From: an uncultured Verrucomicrobiota bacterium
GTDB taxonomy: Bacteria; Verrucomicrobiota; Verrucomicrobiia; Limisphaerales; UBA9464
Length of the DNA stretch: 22,780 nucleotides
Assembly: GCA_903925515.1 (NCBI GenBank)
Contig: CAIYFP010000437.1
Location: forward strand, 1 to 22,780
Direction: 5' to 3'
Position 1 is the stretch's first letter, and the number at the start of each line of letters is the position of its first letter. The translations under genes were made by a program, and so were the position numbers. Shown one piece after another: positions 1-8,116 of the stretch. The notes below the pieces were generated by a model that was not told the DNA's origin, did not search any database, and saw only the letters and a program-made list of their open reading frames with translations.

Positions 1-1
1 C

Positions 2-655
2 GAGTATGCCCTCCGCAACGGACGCAAGTCCGTCACCCTCGTCCACAAGGGCAACATCATGAAGTTCACCGAGGGCGCCTTCCGCGACTGGGGCTACGCC
101 GTCGCCTCCCGGTACTTCGGCGACAAGACCTACACATGGGCCCAGTGGGAGAAGACCAAGCAGGCCCATGGAGAGGACGCCGCCAACGCCGAGCAAAAGG
201 CCGCCCTCACCTCCGGCAAGCTCCTCGTCAAGGACTCCATCGCCGACATCGCACTCCAACAGGTCCTCACCCGGCCCGAGGACTTCGACGTCATCGCCAC
301 CCTCAACCTCAACGGCGACTACCTCTCCGACGCCCTCGCCGCGCAGGTCGGCGGCATCGGCATCGCGCCCGGCGGCAACATCAACTACATCACCGGCCAT
401 GCCATCTTCGAGGCCACCCACGGCACCGCACCCAAGTACGCCGGCAAGGACATGGTCAACCCAGGCTCCGTCGTCCTCTCCGGCGAGATGATGTTCCGCC
501 ACCTCGGCTGGACCGAGGCCGCCGACCTCATCCTCAAGGGCCTCAATGGCGCCATCGGCAGCCGAAGGGTCACCTACGACTTCGCCCGCCTCATGGAAGG
601 CGCCACCCAGGTCAAGTGCTCCGAGTTCGGCGACAACATCATCGCCCACATGTAG
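2..655 (+). CDS. icd: NADP-dependent isocitrate dehydrogenase, 3' part (5' end outside window)
   Basis: This is the C-terminal half (217 residues) of isocitrate dehydrogenase, the TCA-cycle enzyme that oxidatively decarboxylates isocitrate to 2-oxoglutarate while reducing NADP+. The frame is open from base 2, so the gene begins upstream of the window and the internal ATG at 59 is not its start. The translation closely follows the E. coli-type enzyme: KSVTLVHKGNIMKFTEGAF near the left edge, then NLNGDYLSDALA, the cofactor loop ATHGTAPKYAGKD, VNPGSVVLSGEMM, and an ending in CSEFGDNIIAHM. Residues that give NADP+ rather than NAD+ preference in the E. coli family are kept: Lys-Tyr after HGTAP, Val before NPGS, and Tyr and Arg in VTYDFAR. 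A GC-rich hairpin lies 11 bases after the stop. Identity is very secure; only the missing N-terminus is unknown. Confidence 0.97.
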   Translation, partial: EYALRNGRKSVTLVHKGNIMKFTEGAFRDWGYAVASRYFGDKTYTWAQWEKTKQAHGEDAANAEQKAALTSGKLLVKDSIADIALQQVLTRPEDFDVIATLNLNGDYLSDALAAQVGGIGIAPGGNINYITGHAIFEATHGTAPKYAGKDMVNPGSVVLSGEMMFRHLGWTEAADLILKGLNGAIGSRRVTYDFARLMEGATQVKCSEFGDNIIAHM

Positions 656-666
656 CCCTCGCGCCG

Positions 667-701
667 GGCCGGGAGCCTTGCGCAGGACAGGGCTCCCGGC
701 C
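667..701 (+). terminator. GC-rich hairpin after icd, probable transcription terminator
   Basis: The arms GGCCGGGAGCC (667-677) and GGCTCCCGGCC (691-701) are perfect 11-bp inverted complements separated by 13 bases, starting 11 bases after the icd stop. There is no T-run on either side, so it is not a textbook intrinsic terminator. It may act as a U-less terminator or as a 3' end stabiliser. Position and stem strength are the evidence; function is inferred. Confidence 0.6.
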
Positions 702-749
702 ACGGCAGCACCCCCCGCCTTCCCGCACCCCGCCACCCCGTTCCAACCC

Positions 750-2135
750 ATGCCAAACCCCTTCCTCGTCGCCCCGAAGATCGCCCCCATCCTCGACCCC
801 GGATTCCGCCCGGCCATCCTTGCACGGCGTGCCTTCGACCGTGCCGCCACCATCCCCGTTCGCCTCGCCCTCGAGCAGGCAGACGGCTCCGTCTTCCACT
901 TCGGATTGCGCGTGCTCGACCCTGGCGACCCCCGCTCCGCCGCCAACGCCTTCTTCGTGGAACGCCTCGCCAAGTGCCTCCTCTGGACCTACGGCGGCTG
1001 GCGCATCTGGGTCGATGGCCCTGCCCACGTCGCCGCCGACCTCGCCCGTCACTACAAGGAAACCGCCGTCGGCAAGTTCGACTCCGAGATCATCGGCCAA
1101 CGCATCTACGACCACCCCATCTCGGTCGTGCATGCCCATGACCTGCCCCCGGCCCGTGCCACCACCGCCCCCTTGGGCCGCCACCTCGACGGCTGCCGCA
1201 TCGGGTTCGACCTCGGCGGTTCCGACCGCAAGGTCGCCGCCGTCCAGGACGGCAAGGTCCTGTTCTCCGAGGAAACCGTCTGGGACCCCTACTTCCAGAA
1301 GGACCCGTCCTACCATCATGACGGCATCATGGACTCCCTTCGCCGGGCCGCCGCCCACCTTCCGCGCGTGGACGCCATCGGCGGCAGCGCGGCGGGCGTG
1401 TACGTGAACAACAAGGTGAAGGTCGCCTCCCTCTTCCGCGGCGTTTCCCCCGACGACTTCGACCGCCGCGTCCGCAACCTCTTCCTCGACCTCCGCAACG
1501 CATGGGGTGGCATCCCCTTCGACGTCGTCAACGACGGCGAGGTCACCGCCCTCGCCGCCTCCATGTCGCTCGGCATCAACTCCGTCCTCGGCCTCTCCAT
1601 GGGCACCAGCACGGCCGCTGGCATCGTCACCTCCGACGGCGGCATCACCACATGGCTCAACGAGCTGGCCTTCTCGCCCATCGACTATCGGCCGGACGGC
1701 CCGCGCGACGAGTGGAGCGGCGACGTCGGCTGCGGCGTCCAGTTCTTCAGCCAGCAAGCCGTCTCCCGCCTCCTTGCTCCGGCGGGCATCGACGTCCCCG
1801 CCAACATGCCCTTCCCCGAGCGCCTCAAGCACGTCCAAGCCCTCATGGCCAAGGGCGACGACCGCGCCGCCAAGATCTACCAGACCATCGGCACCTGCCT
1901 CGGCTACGCCGTCGCCCATTGGGCCGACTTCTACGACCTTCGCCACCTCCTCATCCTCGGCCGCGTCACCACCGGCTCCGGGGGCGACGTCATCCTCGCC
2001 GAGGCCCGGCGCGCGCTCGACGCCGAGTTCCCCGAACGGTCCGACCGGATCCAGTTCCATGTCCCGGACGAGAAGGAAAAGCGCCACGGCCAGGCCATCG
2101 CCGCCGCAAGCCTTCCCCGCATCGTCCGCGCCTGA
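750..2135 (+). CDS. ROK-family (sugar kinase/ASKHA fold) protein with a long N-terminal extension
   Basis: A 461-residue protein. The ASKHA nucleotide-binding fold begins near residue 150 with IGFDLGGSDRKVAAVQDGKV (phosphate-1 loop, DLGGS). A second glycine-rich phosphate loop, GLSMGTSTAAGIV, follows near residue 280, and a C-terminal LILGRVTTGSGGDVIL segment fits the ROK adenosine/phosphate region. ROK members are sugar kinases (glucokinase, N-acetylmannosamine kinase) or sugar-responsive repressors. No helix-turn-helix is evident, and the first 150 residues match no domain I know. The usual ROK zinc cluster of several Cys residues is not visible, with only a lone DVGCGVQF near that place. 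Start chosen at the ATG giving MPNPFLVAPK, because codons further upstream would run through the icd 3' hairpin. Substrate cannot be assigned. It lies 94 bp after icd and 61 bp before the TPR gene. Confidence 0.8.
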   Translation: MPNPFLVAPKIAPILDPGFRPAILARRAFDRAATIPVRLALEQADGSVFHFGLRVLDPGDPRSAANAFFVERLAKCLLWTYGGWRIWVDGPAHVAADLARHYKETAVGKFDSEIIGQRIYDHPISVVHAHDLPPARATTAPLGRHLDGCRIGFDLGGSDRKVAAVQDGKVLFSEETVWDPYFQKDPSYHHDGIMDSLRRAAAHLPRVDAIGGSAAGVYVNNKVKVASLFRGVSPDDFDRRVRNLFLDLRNAWGGIPFDVVNDGEVTALAASMSLGINSVLGLSMGTSTAAGIVTSDGGITTWLNELAFSPIDYRPDGPRDEWSGDVGCGVQFFSQQAVSRLLAPAGIDVPANMPFPERLKHVQALMAKGDDRAAKIYQTIGTCLGYAVAHWADFYDLRHLLILGRVTTGSGGDVILAEARRALDAEFPERSDRIQFHVPDEKEKRHGQAIAAASLPRIVRA

Positions 2136-2196
2136 ACCGTTCGTCTCGCATGCCCAAGGCCCCCCGACAAATCCACCGTGGTTTTTCGCACGCGCC

Positions 2197-2745
2197 ATGG
2201 GTAGCCTCTCCCCAACCGTGAAGGACGAGTCCCTTCCACTGCCCGATCGCATGCGGCTCCAGTTCGCCCGCGGCTGGCTCGAGCTCGGCTGCGTCGCCGA
2301 GGCGGAGGCGGAACTCGCGCGCGTCCACCCCGCCCATGCCCTCGCTGCCGAGTCGCTCGAGCTCCGCTTCCAGGTCCTCGCCAAGTCCCGTCGCTATCAC
2401 GAGGCCCTCGCCGTCGCGCAACAACAACGCGACCTCTTCCCGGCCGAGATCGCGGGCCTCATGAACATGGGCAACGCCCTTTTCTGGCTCGATCGCACCG
2501 ACAAGGCCGTCGCCTTGGTCGAGCCCGCCATCAAGGAACACCCCTCGGAAACCGTCCTCCCCTACAACCTCGCCTGCTACCTCGTGAAGCTCGGCGACAC
2601 CGACGCCGCCAAGCAATGGCTCCGCCACGCCATGAAGATCGGCCATGCAGGCCGCGTCGTCCGGCATGCCCTCATTGACGCCGACCTCGAGCCGGTCTGG
2701 CCATGGCTCCGCTCCCTTGCCGCCAGCAAGGCCCCCGTCACCTGA
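2197..2745 (+). CDS. small tetratricopeptide-repeat (TPR) protein
   Basis: A 182-residue protein starting MGSLSPTVKDESLPLPDRMR. It has helical repeat pairs with TPR-like spacing: RGWLELGCVAEAEAELARV, then SRRYHEALAVAQQQRDLFP, then MNMGNALFWLDRTDKAVALVEPAIKEHP, then YNLACYLVKLGDTDAAKQWLRHAM. These are about 3-4 TPR units and nothing else. No signal peptide is evident, so it is probably a cytoplasmic protein-interaction adaptor. Upstream in-frame codons exist because the frame is open into the ROK gene, but they lack protein-like sequence, so the ATG at 2197 is preferred. Its stop lies 8 bases inside the 3' end of the convergent Nudix gene. The specific partner is unknown. Confidence 0.8.
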   Translation: MGSLSPTVKDESLPLPDRMRLQFARGWLELGCVAEAEAELARVHPAHALAAESLELRFQVLAKSRRYHEALAVAQQQRDLFPAEIAGLMNMGNALFWLDRTDKAVALVEPAIKEHPSETVLPYNLACYLVKLGDTDAAKQWLRHAMKIGHAGRVVRHALIDADLEPVWPWLRSLAASKAPVT

Positions 2746-3280
2746 CCCCGCCCTCCATCCCACCCACGGGCCATCCCATCCCCGACAACCGCCCCCAGAT
2801 CACCCGGAATGCCGACGCAAAGTCCTCCGGGCTACCCCCCATCCACGCCTCGATCCGGTCCCTCCGAAACCACCCTCCCCCTCGCACCTCCGTCTCCTGC
2901 AACCGGAACGGTCCCTCGTGCCGCAGCACGTACACCCAGCAAAACTCCATCCCCGTCGCCGCCGTCGCCTCCAGCCGGAACCACCGTTCCGGCGCCACCG
3001 CCCCCGCCAAGCCCAGCTCCTCCATGAGCTCGCGCGCCGCGCACGCGTCGTACGCCTCGCCCGCGTCCACATGCCCCGAGGCCGACGAATCCCACACGCC
3101 CGGCCACATGTCCTTCGACAGCGAGCGCTGCTGCAGGAACAGCTCGCCGCGACCGTTGAACACCAGCACGTGCGTCGCACGATGCCGCAGCCCCCGCCGG
3201 TGAACCTCGCCTCGCCGCTCGCGTCCCAACACCACGTCACCCTCGTCCACCACGTCGAACCACTCCTCCCTCGCGTTCAT
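2738..3280 (-). CDS. Nudix hydrolase (YfcD / isopentenyl-diphosphate isomerase-like subgroup)
   Basis: A 180-residue Nudix protein. The complete Nudix box is visible at residues 69-91: G69, E75, then R83-E84, E87-E88 and G90, matching G-x5-E-x7-RE-U-x-EE-x-G-U, so the metal-binding glutamates are present. The N-terminus (EEWFDVVDEGDVVLG, then HRRGLRHRATHVLVFN) and the GVWDSSASGHVDAGE stretch resemble the YfcD-like Nudix group, which is related in sequence to type 1 IPP isomerase. These enzymes hydrolyse nucleoside-diphosphate-linked substrates; the exact substrate cannot be read from sequence. Start at the ATG giving MNAREEWFD, 32 bases after the nnr stop. It is the last gene of the - strand operon with the response regulator and Nnr. 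The 3' end overlaps the convergent TPR gene by 8 bp. Confidence 0.9.
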   Translation of the reverse strand: MNAREEWFDVVDEGDVVLGRERRGEVHRRGLRHRATHVLVFNGRGELFLQQRSLSKDMWPGVWDSSASGHVDAGEAYDACAARELMEELGLAGAVAPERWFRLEATAATGMEFCWVYVLRHEGPFRLQETEVRGGGWFRRDRIEAWMGGSPEDFASAFRVIWGRLSGMGWPVGGMEGGVR

Positions 3281-3312
3281 CCGCCCGAGTGGGCGCGAGC
3301 CACCCCCCGAGA

Positions 3313-4764
3313 TCAAGCACCGACGCCCCCCGCGCCCGCGCCCCCCCGCCCCACCTCCCGCGCAAGGTCCTCCGTGGTCCAGCCCGTCCCGCGCGCCTGC
3401 AACCGGTCTGCCGCTGCCCCGTGCTCCCGTACCCCATGCCGGACCGTTCGTCCCGCATCCTCCGCAAGCTGGGGTTGCGCCAGAAGCCCTCCAAGATAGC
3501 CCGCCAGCACGTCCCCGCTCCCGCCTTGGGCCAGCCATGGGTTGCCCGTTGAATTCCACCATGGCCGGCCCCCGGCGCGGCCCACGATCGTCCCATGCCC
3601 CTTCAGCACGACCCACGCCCCCTCGAACATCCCCGCCAACCGACGCCATGCCCCGGACCGGTCCGCCTGCACCGCAGCGGCCGTCATCCCCAGCAACCGT
3701 GCCGCCTCGCCCGGATGCGGCGTGATCACCCGCGGAGCCACCGCCCTGACCTTGCCCGGCCCAATCCACTCCAGCGCCGACGCGTCCACCACCATCGTCG
3801 CCGGACACCCATCCCACCAGCCACGCACCCGGTCGCGCCATGCCTCGGCCACACCCTCTCCCGCCATCCCCGGCCCCACCACGACGCACGTCACGCCCCA
3901 GGGGACCTCCCGCACCGCGTCCCATGGCCAGACCATCGCCGACGCCAGTTGCGCCGCGACCGGCACGTAGCACCCCGGGTGCGTCCATGCCGTCACGAGC
4001 CCCGGGTTCGCGCCGAGGGCCCCACGGACCGCCATGACCTCCGCGCCGTGGTACCCCACGCTCCCCCCAAGAACCATGACATGCCCCATCCGCCCCTTGT
4101 GCACGTCCCGCTCGCGCATGGGCACCCAGCCCTCCGGCTCGCAGCCGCCCCATTCCCCGGCGATCTCCCCGTCCGGAATCCCCGCCCCCTCCCATGGCAC
4201 CAATCCCACGTCCTCCGCCACGCTCACCCGCCCAACCCATGGCGTGGCCGCCGACGCCAACAGGCCCGTCTTCACCCCGCCCACCGCCATGGTCTCGTCC
4301 GCCCGAACCACCGCGCCCCAGCTCGTCCCGTCCAGAGCGTTCAAGCCGGACGGCACATCCACCGCCAGCACGCGTGCCCGGGCCGAGTTCAGCAACCCCG
4401 CAAGACGCGCCCAGTCCCCCGACAACGGCCGGTTCAATCCCGTCCCGAACAACCCGTCCACCACGAGCGACGGCCGCCTCCCAAGGGCCGACGCCACCCC
4501 CGGCAAGGCAAGGGCCGGGTCACCGATCTCGACCAGGGTCACGTCCCGCCCCCGCAACGCCCGGGCCGCCGCTCGCACGTCGTCCCCGTTGTGCCCCTTG
4601 CCAGCCAGCAACAGGAAAGGCCCCGCCCCGCCCAGCCGCAACGCGGCCGCCGCCACCCGGTCGCCCACCCGCGCGATCACGTCCTCCTCCCGGACGCCCG
4701 CCGCCCATGTCGCGCGTTCCCATGCGCGCATGCCCGCGGGGGTGAGGACGGGAATCGTGCCCAT
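3313..4764 (-). CDS. nnr: bifunctional NAD(P)H-hydrate repair enzyme (epimerase + ADP/ATP-dependent dehydratase)
   Basis: A 483-residue two-domain protein. The N-terminal YjeF_N (NAD(P)HX epimerase) domain covers roughly residues 1-215, with the loop GKGHNGDD at 55-62 in place of the more usual G-x-GNNGGD, followed by VVDGLFGTGLNRPL and LAVDVPSGLNA. The C-terminal ribokinase-like dehydratase domain covers about 220-480, with HKGRMGHVMVLGGS, ITPHPGEAARLLG, VVLKGHGTIV, and the catalytic glycine-rich loop NPWLAQGGSGDVLAG near residue 410 holding the Asp expected of the family. Together the domains reconvert damaged NADHX/NADPHX to NAD(P)H in the cytoplasm. It starts 15 bases after the response-regulator stop and is followed by a Nudix hydrolase, so the operon links two housecleaning enzymes. 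Family length is normal. Confidence 0.93.
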   Translation of the reverse strand: MGTIPVLTPAGMRAWERATWAAGVREEDVIARVGDRVAAAALRLGGAGPFLLLAGKGHNGDDVRAAARALRGRDVTLVEIGDPALALPGVASALGRRPSLVVDGLFGTGLNRPLSGDWARLAGLLNSARARVLAVDVPSGLNALDGTSWGAVVRADETMAVGGVKTGLLASAATPWVGRVSVAEDVGLVPWEGAGIPDGEIAGEWGGCEPEGWVPMRERDVHKGRMGHVMVLGGSVGYHGAEVMAVRGALGANPGLVTAWTHPGCYVPVAAQLASAMVWPWDAVREVPWGVTCVVVGPGMAGEGVAEAWRDRVRGWWDGCPATMVVDASALEWIGPGKVRAVAPRVITPHPGEAARLLGMTAAAVQADRSGAWRRLAGMFEGAWVVLKGHGTIVGRAGGRPWWNSTGNPWLAQGGSGDVLAGYLGGLLAQPQLAEDAGRTVRHGVREHGAAADRLQARGTGWTTEDLAREVGRGGAGAGGVGA

Positions 4765-4779
4765 GCGAGTCCGACAACC

Positions 4780-6294
4780 CTACGCGACGTTGAGTTCGCG
4801 CCGGATGCCAAACTTCTCCACGCGCTTGCGCAACGTCGCGCGCGTGATGCCAAGGAGCTTGGCGGCCTGCACCTGGTTGCCGCCCGTCTCCTTCAACGCC
4901 TGGATGATCAACTCGCGCTCCACGGCCGGGAGGATGCGCAGCTTCGGATCCGATCGCGCATGCCGGAACAACGCCTGCGCCAGCTCGGGCATGCCCACCC
5001 CATGAACCCCGGCCGACACGAGGGCCGCCGGGGACGGGGACGGGGCCATGGCCGCCGGCTCGGGCGCTCCCTCCTTGCTCGGCTGCGCCACCGGGGCCTG
5101 AGGTCCCTGCGGACCGGACGTCCCGCCCCGCGGCGCCGAGGCCACCTCCGGCGGCAGGTCGCCCAGCAGGATCGCCGCACCCTTCGACACCACCGTGGCG
5201 CGCCGAACCACGTTCTCGAGCTCGCGCACGTTGCCAGGCCAGTGGTACGCCTCCAACGCCTCCAGCGCGGACGCCGCGATGCTGCGGCCCGCGCCGCCGC
5301 CCATCTTGCGGAGGAAATAGTCCACCAAGAGCCGCACGTCGTCGCGCCGATCCCTCAGGGGCGGCATCTGGATGCGGACGACGTTCAGCCGGTAAAAGAG
5401 ATCCTCGCGGAACTGGCGGCTGGCGACCGCCTCCTCGAGCGGCTTGTTCGTCGCCGCGATCACCCGCACGTCCGAGCGGATCGGCGCGTTGCCTCCCACC
5501 CGCTCGAAGGTCCCGCCCTGCAAGACGCGCAGGATCTTCGTCTGCGTCGCCGGCGTCATGTCCCCGATCTCGTCCAGGAACAACGTGCCCCCATGGCATT
5601 GCTCGAACTTCCCGATGCGCTGCTGCGTCGCGCCCGTAAACGCGCCCTTCTCGTGCCCGAACAACTCGCTTTCGAGCAGGTTCTCCGGGATCGCCGCGCA
5701 GTTGATCGCCACGAACGGTTGCTGGCAGCGGCGGCTGTTGTGGTAGATCGCCCGCGCCACCAGCTCCTTCCCCGTGCCGCTCTCCCCCGTGATCAACACC
5801 GTCGCGTCCGTCTGCGCCACCTGCCCCACCAGCTTGAACACCGACTGCATCGCCTCCGAACGCCCAATCACGCCAAGGTCGTAGTCCTGCTGCTCGAGCT
5901 GCGGCGCCAACACCACCGTCTGCCGCATGTCCCGCGACGCCTTCAACGCGTCCGCCACCAGCTGCTTCAGCCTCGGCACGTCGAACGGCTTCAGCAGGTA
6001 ATCATACGCCCCCAGCTTCATCGCCTCGATGGCCGTCTGCGTCGTCCCGTACGCCGTCATCAGGATCACCGGCAGCTTGGGGTCCGCCTGCCGGATCCGG
6101 CGCAGCGTCTCCAGCCCGTTGATCCCCGCCATCCGCACGTCCGTGATCACAAGGTCCGGCTTCACCCGCCCCAGCATCCGCAGCCCCTCCTCGCCGCTCG
6201 ACGCCGTGTGCAGCTCCAGCCCCGGAAAATCAAGGATGCGGCGGAAGGAGTATTGGACGTCCGCCTCGTCGTCGATCAGCAACAGCTTGTCCAT
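4780..6294 (-). CDS. sigma-54-dependent NtrC-family response regulator
   Basis: A 504-residue three-domain activator. Receiver domain (1-120): acidic pocket D8-D9, phosphoacceptor D52 in LVITDVRM, T80 and K102. AAA+ domain (about 142-375): Walker A GESGTGKE at 170-177, the sigma-54 contact loop GAFTGA at 217-222, Walker B ending D241-E242, and later RLNVVRIQMPPLRDR and YHWPGNVRELENVVRRA. A Pro/Ala/Gly-rich linker (about residues 385-440) leads to a Fis-type helix-turn-helix ending NQVQAAKLLGITRATLRKRVEKFGI. All residues needed for phosphorylation, ATP hydrolysis and sigma-54 remodelling are present. No histidine kinase is encoded nearby, so the partner kinase is elsewhere. It is the first gene of the operon with nnr and the Nudix gene and is divergent from trpE across 277 bp. 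The signal sensed is unknown. Confidence 0.95.
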   Translation of the reverse strand: MDKLLLIDDEADVQYSFRRILDFPGLELHTASSGEEGLRMLGRVKPDLVITDVRMAGINGLETLRRIRQADPKLPVILMTAYGTTQTAIEAMKLGAYDYLLKPFDVPRLKQLVADALKASRDMRQTVVLAPQLEQQDYDLGVIGRSEAMQSVFKLVGQVAQTDATVLITGESGTGKELVARAIYHNSRRCQQPFVAINCAAIPENLLESELFGHEKGAFTGATQQRIGKFEQCHGGTLFLDEIGDMTPATQTKILRVLQGGTFERVGGNAPIRSDVRVIAATNKPLEEAVASRQFREDLFYRLNVVRIQMPPLRDRRDDVRLLVDYFLRKMGGGAGRSIAASALEALEAYHWPGNVRELENVVRRATVVSKGAAILLGDLPPEVASAPRGGTSGPQGPQAPVAQPSKEGAPEPAAMAPSPSPAALVSAGVHGVGMPELAQALFRHARSDPKLRILPAVERELIIQALKETGGNQVQAAKLLGITRATLRKRVEKFGIRRELNVA

Positions 6295-6531
6295 GAAGGT
6301 GCGCCGCGCCCTCGCCGCGCGCCGGGAGTTTCATTCCCCAGCCGCTTCCCCGGCAAGTTCCCAGTTTCAACCCATCCCCGCGTAAGCCGCTCTCGATCGC
6401 CCGGTTCCCGCCCCGCGCGGCGCCGATGGGGAGCGGACATGGCAAGGCCTCCTCGCGTCTTCGGACCGCGACGTGATCCCAAGACGGCCTCGCCCGCGAT
6501 GTCGCATGGACTGGGGACGGCAAGCGCGGAA

Positions 6532-6561
6532 TTGATTCGGCCCCGGCCCGGCCCCTAGGCT
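6532..6561 (+). promoter_or_regulatory. candidate trpE promoter close to the start codon
   Basis: TTGATT (6532-6537) and TAGGCT (6556-6561) are separated by 18 bases and sit 10 bases before the trpE ATG at 6572. With a normal start point the transcript would have a leader of only a few bases. No Shine-Dalgarno sequence is seen, which fits a leaderless or nearly leaderless mRNA. The rest of the 277-bp divergent gap (6295-6571) shows no convincing sigma-54 site, attenuator or leader peptide. Consensus match is only moderate. Confidence 0.35.
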
Positions 6562-6571
6562 CGCCCAACGG

Positions 6572-8116
6572 ATGTATTCGCCGACCAAAGAAGAGTTTTT
6601 GCGCCTCACGAGCCTCGGAAACACGATCCCGGTCTCGCGCCGGCTCCTCGCCGACCTCGAAACACCCCTGTCCGCCTACCGCAAGCTCCGCGGGCACGGC
6701 GAATCCTTCCTGTTCGAGTCCATCGAGGGCGGCGAACACCTCGGGCGTTACTCGTTCCTCGGGTGCGGTCCCAGAGCGATCATCCGGCAGGTCGGCTCGC
6801 GCGTGGAGGTCCGCCAGGACGGCGTCATCCACGAGCGACTTGAAGTGGACCCACGGGCCAACCCCGGAACCCCCGGCCGCGTCCGCGACGGCCTCGCCGT
6901 CCTCCAGTCCTTCATGTCCCGCTACAAGCCCGTCGAGCTGCCGGGCCTCCCTCGCTTCTGCGGCGGCGCCGTCGGCTTCCTCGCCTACGAGTTCATCCAC
7001 GACCTCGAGCCCGTCGTCCCTCGCCCGCCCTCGGATGACCTCCGCACCCCGGTCCTCTACTACCTCGTCGCGGACCAGCTCGTCGTCTTCGACCGCGTCA
7101 CCCAGACCATGACGGTCATCGTCAACGCCGTCGTCGAGCCCGGCGCCGACCCCGCCGACTACTACGACGACGCCGTCGGCGAGATCGACCGCATCGTCGA
7201 GTGCCTCCGCCAGCCCTGCGCCTACGAGCCCATCACGCTCCCCGACGAGCCCGCCCCCGCAAGGTTCCAGTCCAACACCACCCCGGACGCCTTCCTCGCC
7301 AAGGTCCGGAAGGCCAAGGACTACATCCGCGCCGGCGACATCATCCAGGTCGTCGGTTCCCAGCGCTTCACCGCGCCCGTCCAGGCCTCGCCCGTGGACG
7401 TTTACCGCGCCGTGCGCTCGATCAATCCCTCGCCCTACATGTTCCTGCTCGAGCTCGATGGCATGGCTCTCGTGGGCGCGTCGCCCGAGCTCCACGTGCG
7501 CTGCGAGGATCGCAAGGTCGAGATCCGCCCCATCGCCGGAACCCGCCCGCGCGGCGCCTCGGACGAGGAGGACAAGCGCCTCGAGCAGGAACTCCTCGCG
7601 GACCCCAAGGAGCGCGCCGAGCACGTCATGCTCGTGGACCTCGCCCGCAACGACATCGGCCGCGTCTGCGACTTCGGCAGCGTGCAGGTCCAGGAGATGA
7701 TGGTCGTCGAACGTTACTCCCACGTGATGCACATCGTCTCGCAGGTCAACGGCAGGCTCGCGCCCCAAAGCAACGCCTACGACCTCATGCGCACCACCTT
7801 CCCGGCCGGCACCCTGTCCGGCGCCCCCAAGATCCGCGCCATGCAGGTCATCGCCGAGCTCGAGGGCACCACCCGCGGTCCCTACGGCGGCTGCGTCGGC
7901 TACTTCGGCTTCAACGGCAACTCCGACCACTGCATCACCATCCGCACCGCCCTCCTCAAGGACGGCAAGGCCCATGTGCAGGCCGGCGGTGGCTGGGTCA
8001 ACGACTCCACCCCGGAGGCCGAGTTCGAGGAGACCGTCAACAAGAGCAAGGCCATGCGTAAGGCCATCTCCATGGCCGAGGGCTTCCCGCGCGAGGAAAA
8101 CCCACGCGACGAGTGA
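6572..8116 (+). CDS. trpE: anthranilate synthase component I
   Basis: A 514-residue protein matching the large subunit of anthranilate synthase, which makes anthranilate from chorismate in tryptophan synthesis using ammonia supplied by TrpG. The N-terminal domain has the allosteric-site block ESIEGGEHLGRYSFLG at 49-64. The chorismate-binding domain shows PSPYMFLLE (about 285), GASPEL, RPIAGTRPRG (about 318), LVDLARNDIGRV (about 353), GTLSGAPKIRAMQ (about 412-424) and GPYGGCVGYFGFNG. The RPIAGTRPRG and TLSGAPK blocks and overall length favour TrpE over aminodeoxychorismate or isochorismate synthase, although PabB is close in sequence. The start at MYSPTKEEFLRL fits the usual TrpE N-terminus. 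There is no trpG beside it; instead an amino acid permease starts inside the stop codon (GTGA overlap). Confidence 0.94.
   Translation: MYSPTKEEFLRLTSLGNTIPVSRRLLADLETPLSAYRKLRGHGESFLFESIEGGEHLGRYSFLGCGPRAIIRQVGSRVEVRQDGVIHERLEVDPRANPGTPGRVRDGLAVLQSFMSRYKPVELPGLPRFCGGAVGFLAYEFIHDLEPVVPRPPSDDLRTPVLYYLVADQLVVFDRVTQTMTVIVNAVVEPGADPADYYDDAVGEIDRIVECLRQPCAYEPITLPDEPAPARFQSNTTPDAFLAKVRKAKDYIRAGDIIQVVGSQRFTAPVQASPVDVYRAVRSINPSPYMFLLELDGMALVGASPELHVRCEDRKVEIRPIAGTRPRGASDEEDKRLEQELLADPKERAEHVMLVDLARNDIGRVCDFGSVQVQEMMVVERYSHVMHIVSQVNGRLAPQSNAYDLMRTTFPAGTLSGAPKIRAMQVIAELEGTTRGPYGGCVGYFGFNGNSDHCITIRTALLKDGKAHVQAGGGWVNDSTPEAEFEETVNKSKAMRKAISMAEGFPREENPRDE

Noticed and set aside
639..2384. A 581-codon open frame on - opposite the ROK gene
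   Set aside because: Gly/Asp/Ala/Val-rich shadow typical of GC3-biased antisense; the ROK motifs lie on the + strand.
3595..6558. A 987-codon open frame on + antisense to nnr and the response regulator
   Set aside because: Low-complexity Arg/Pro/His composition and no domains; the opposite strand carries complete, motif-rich proteins.
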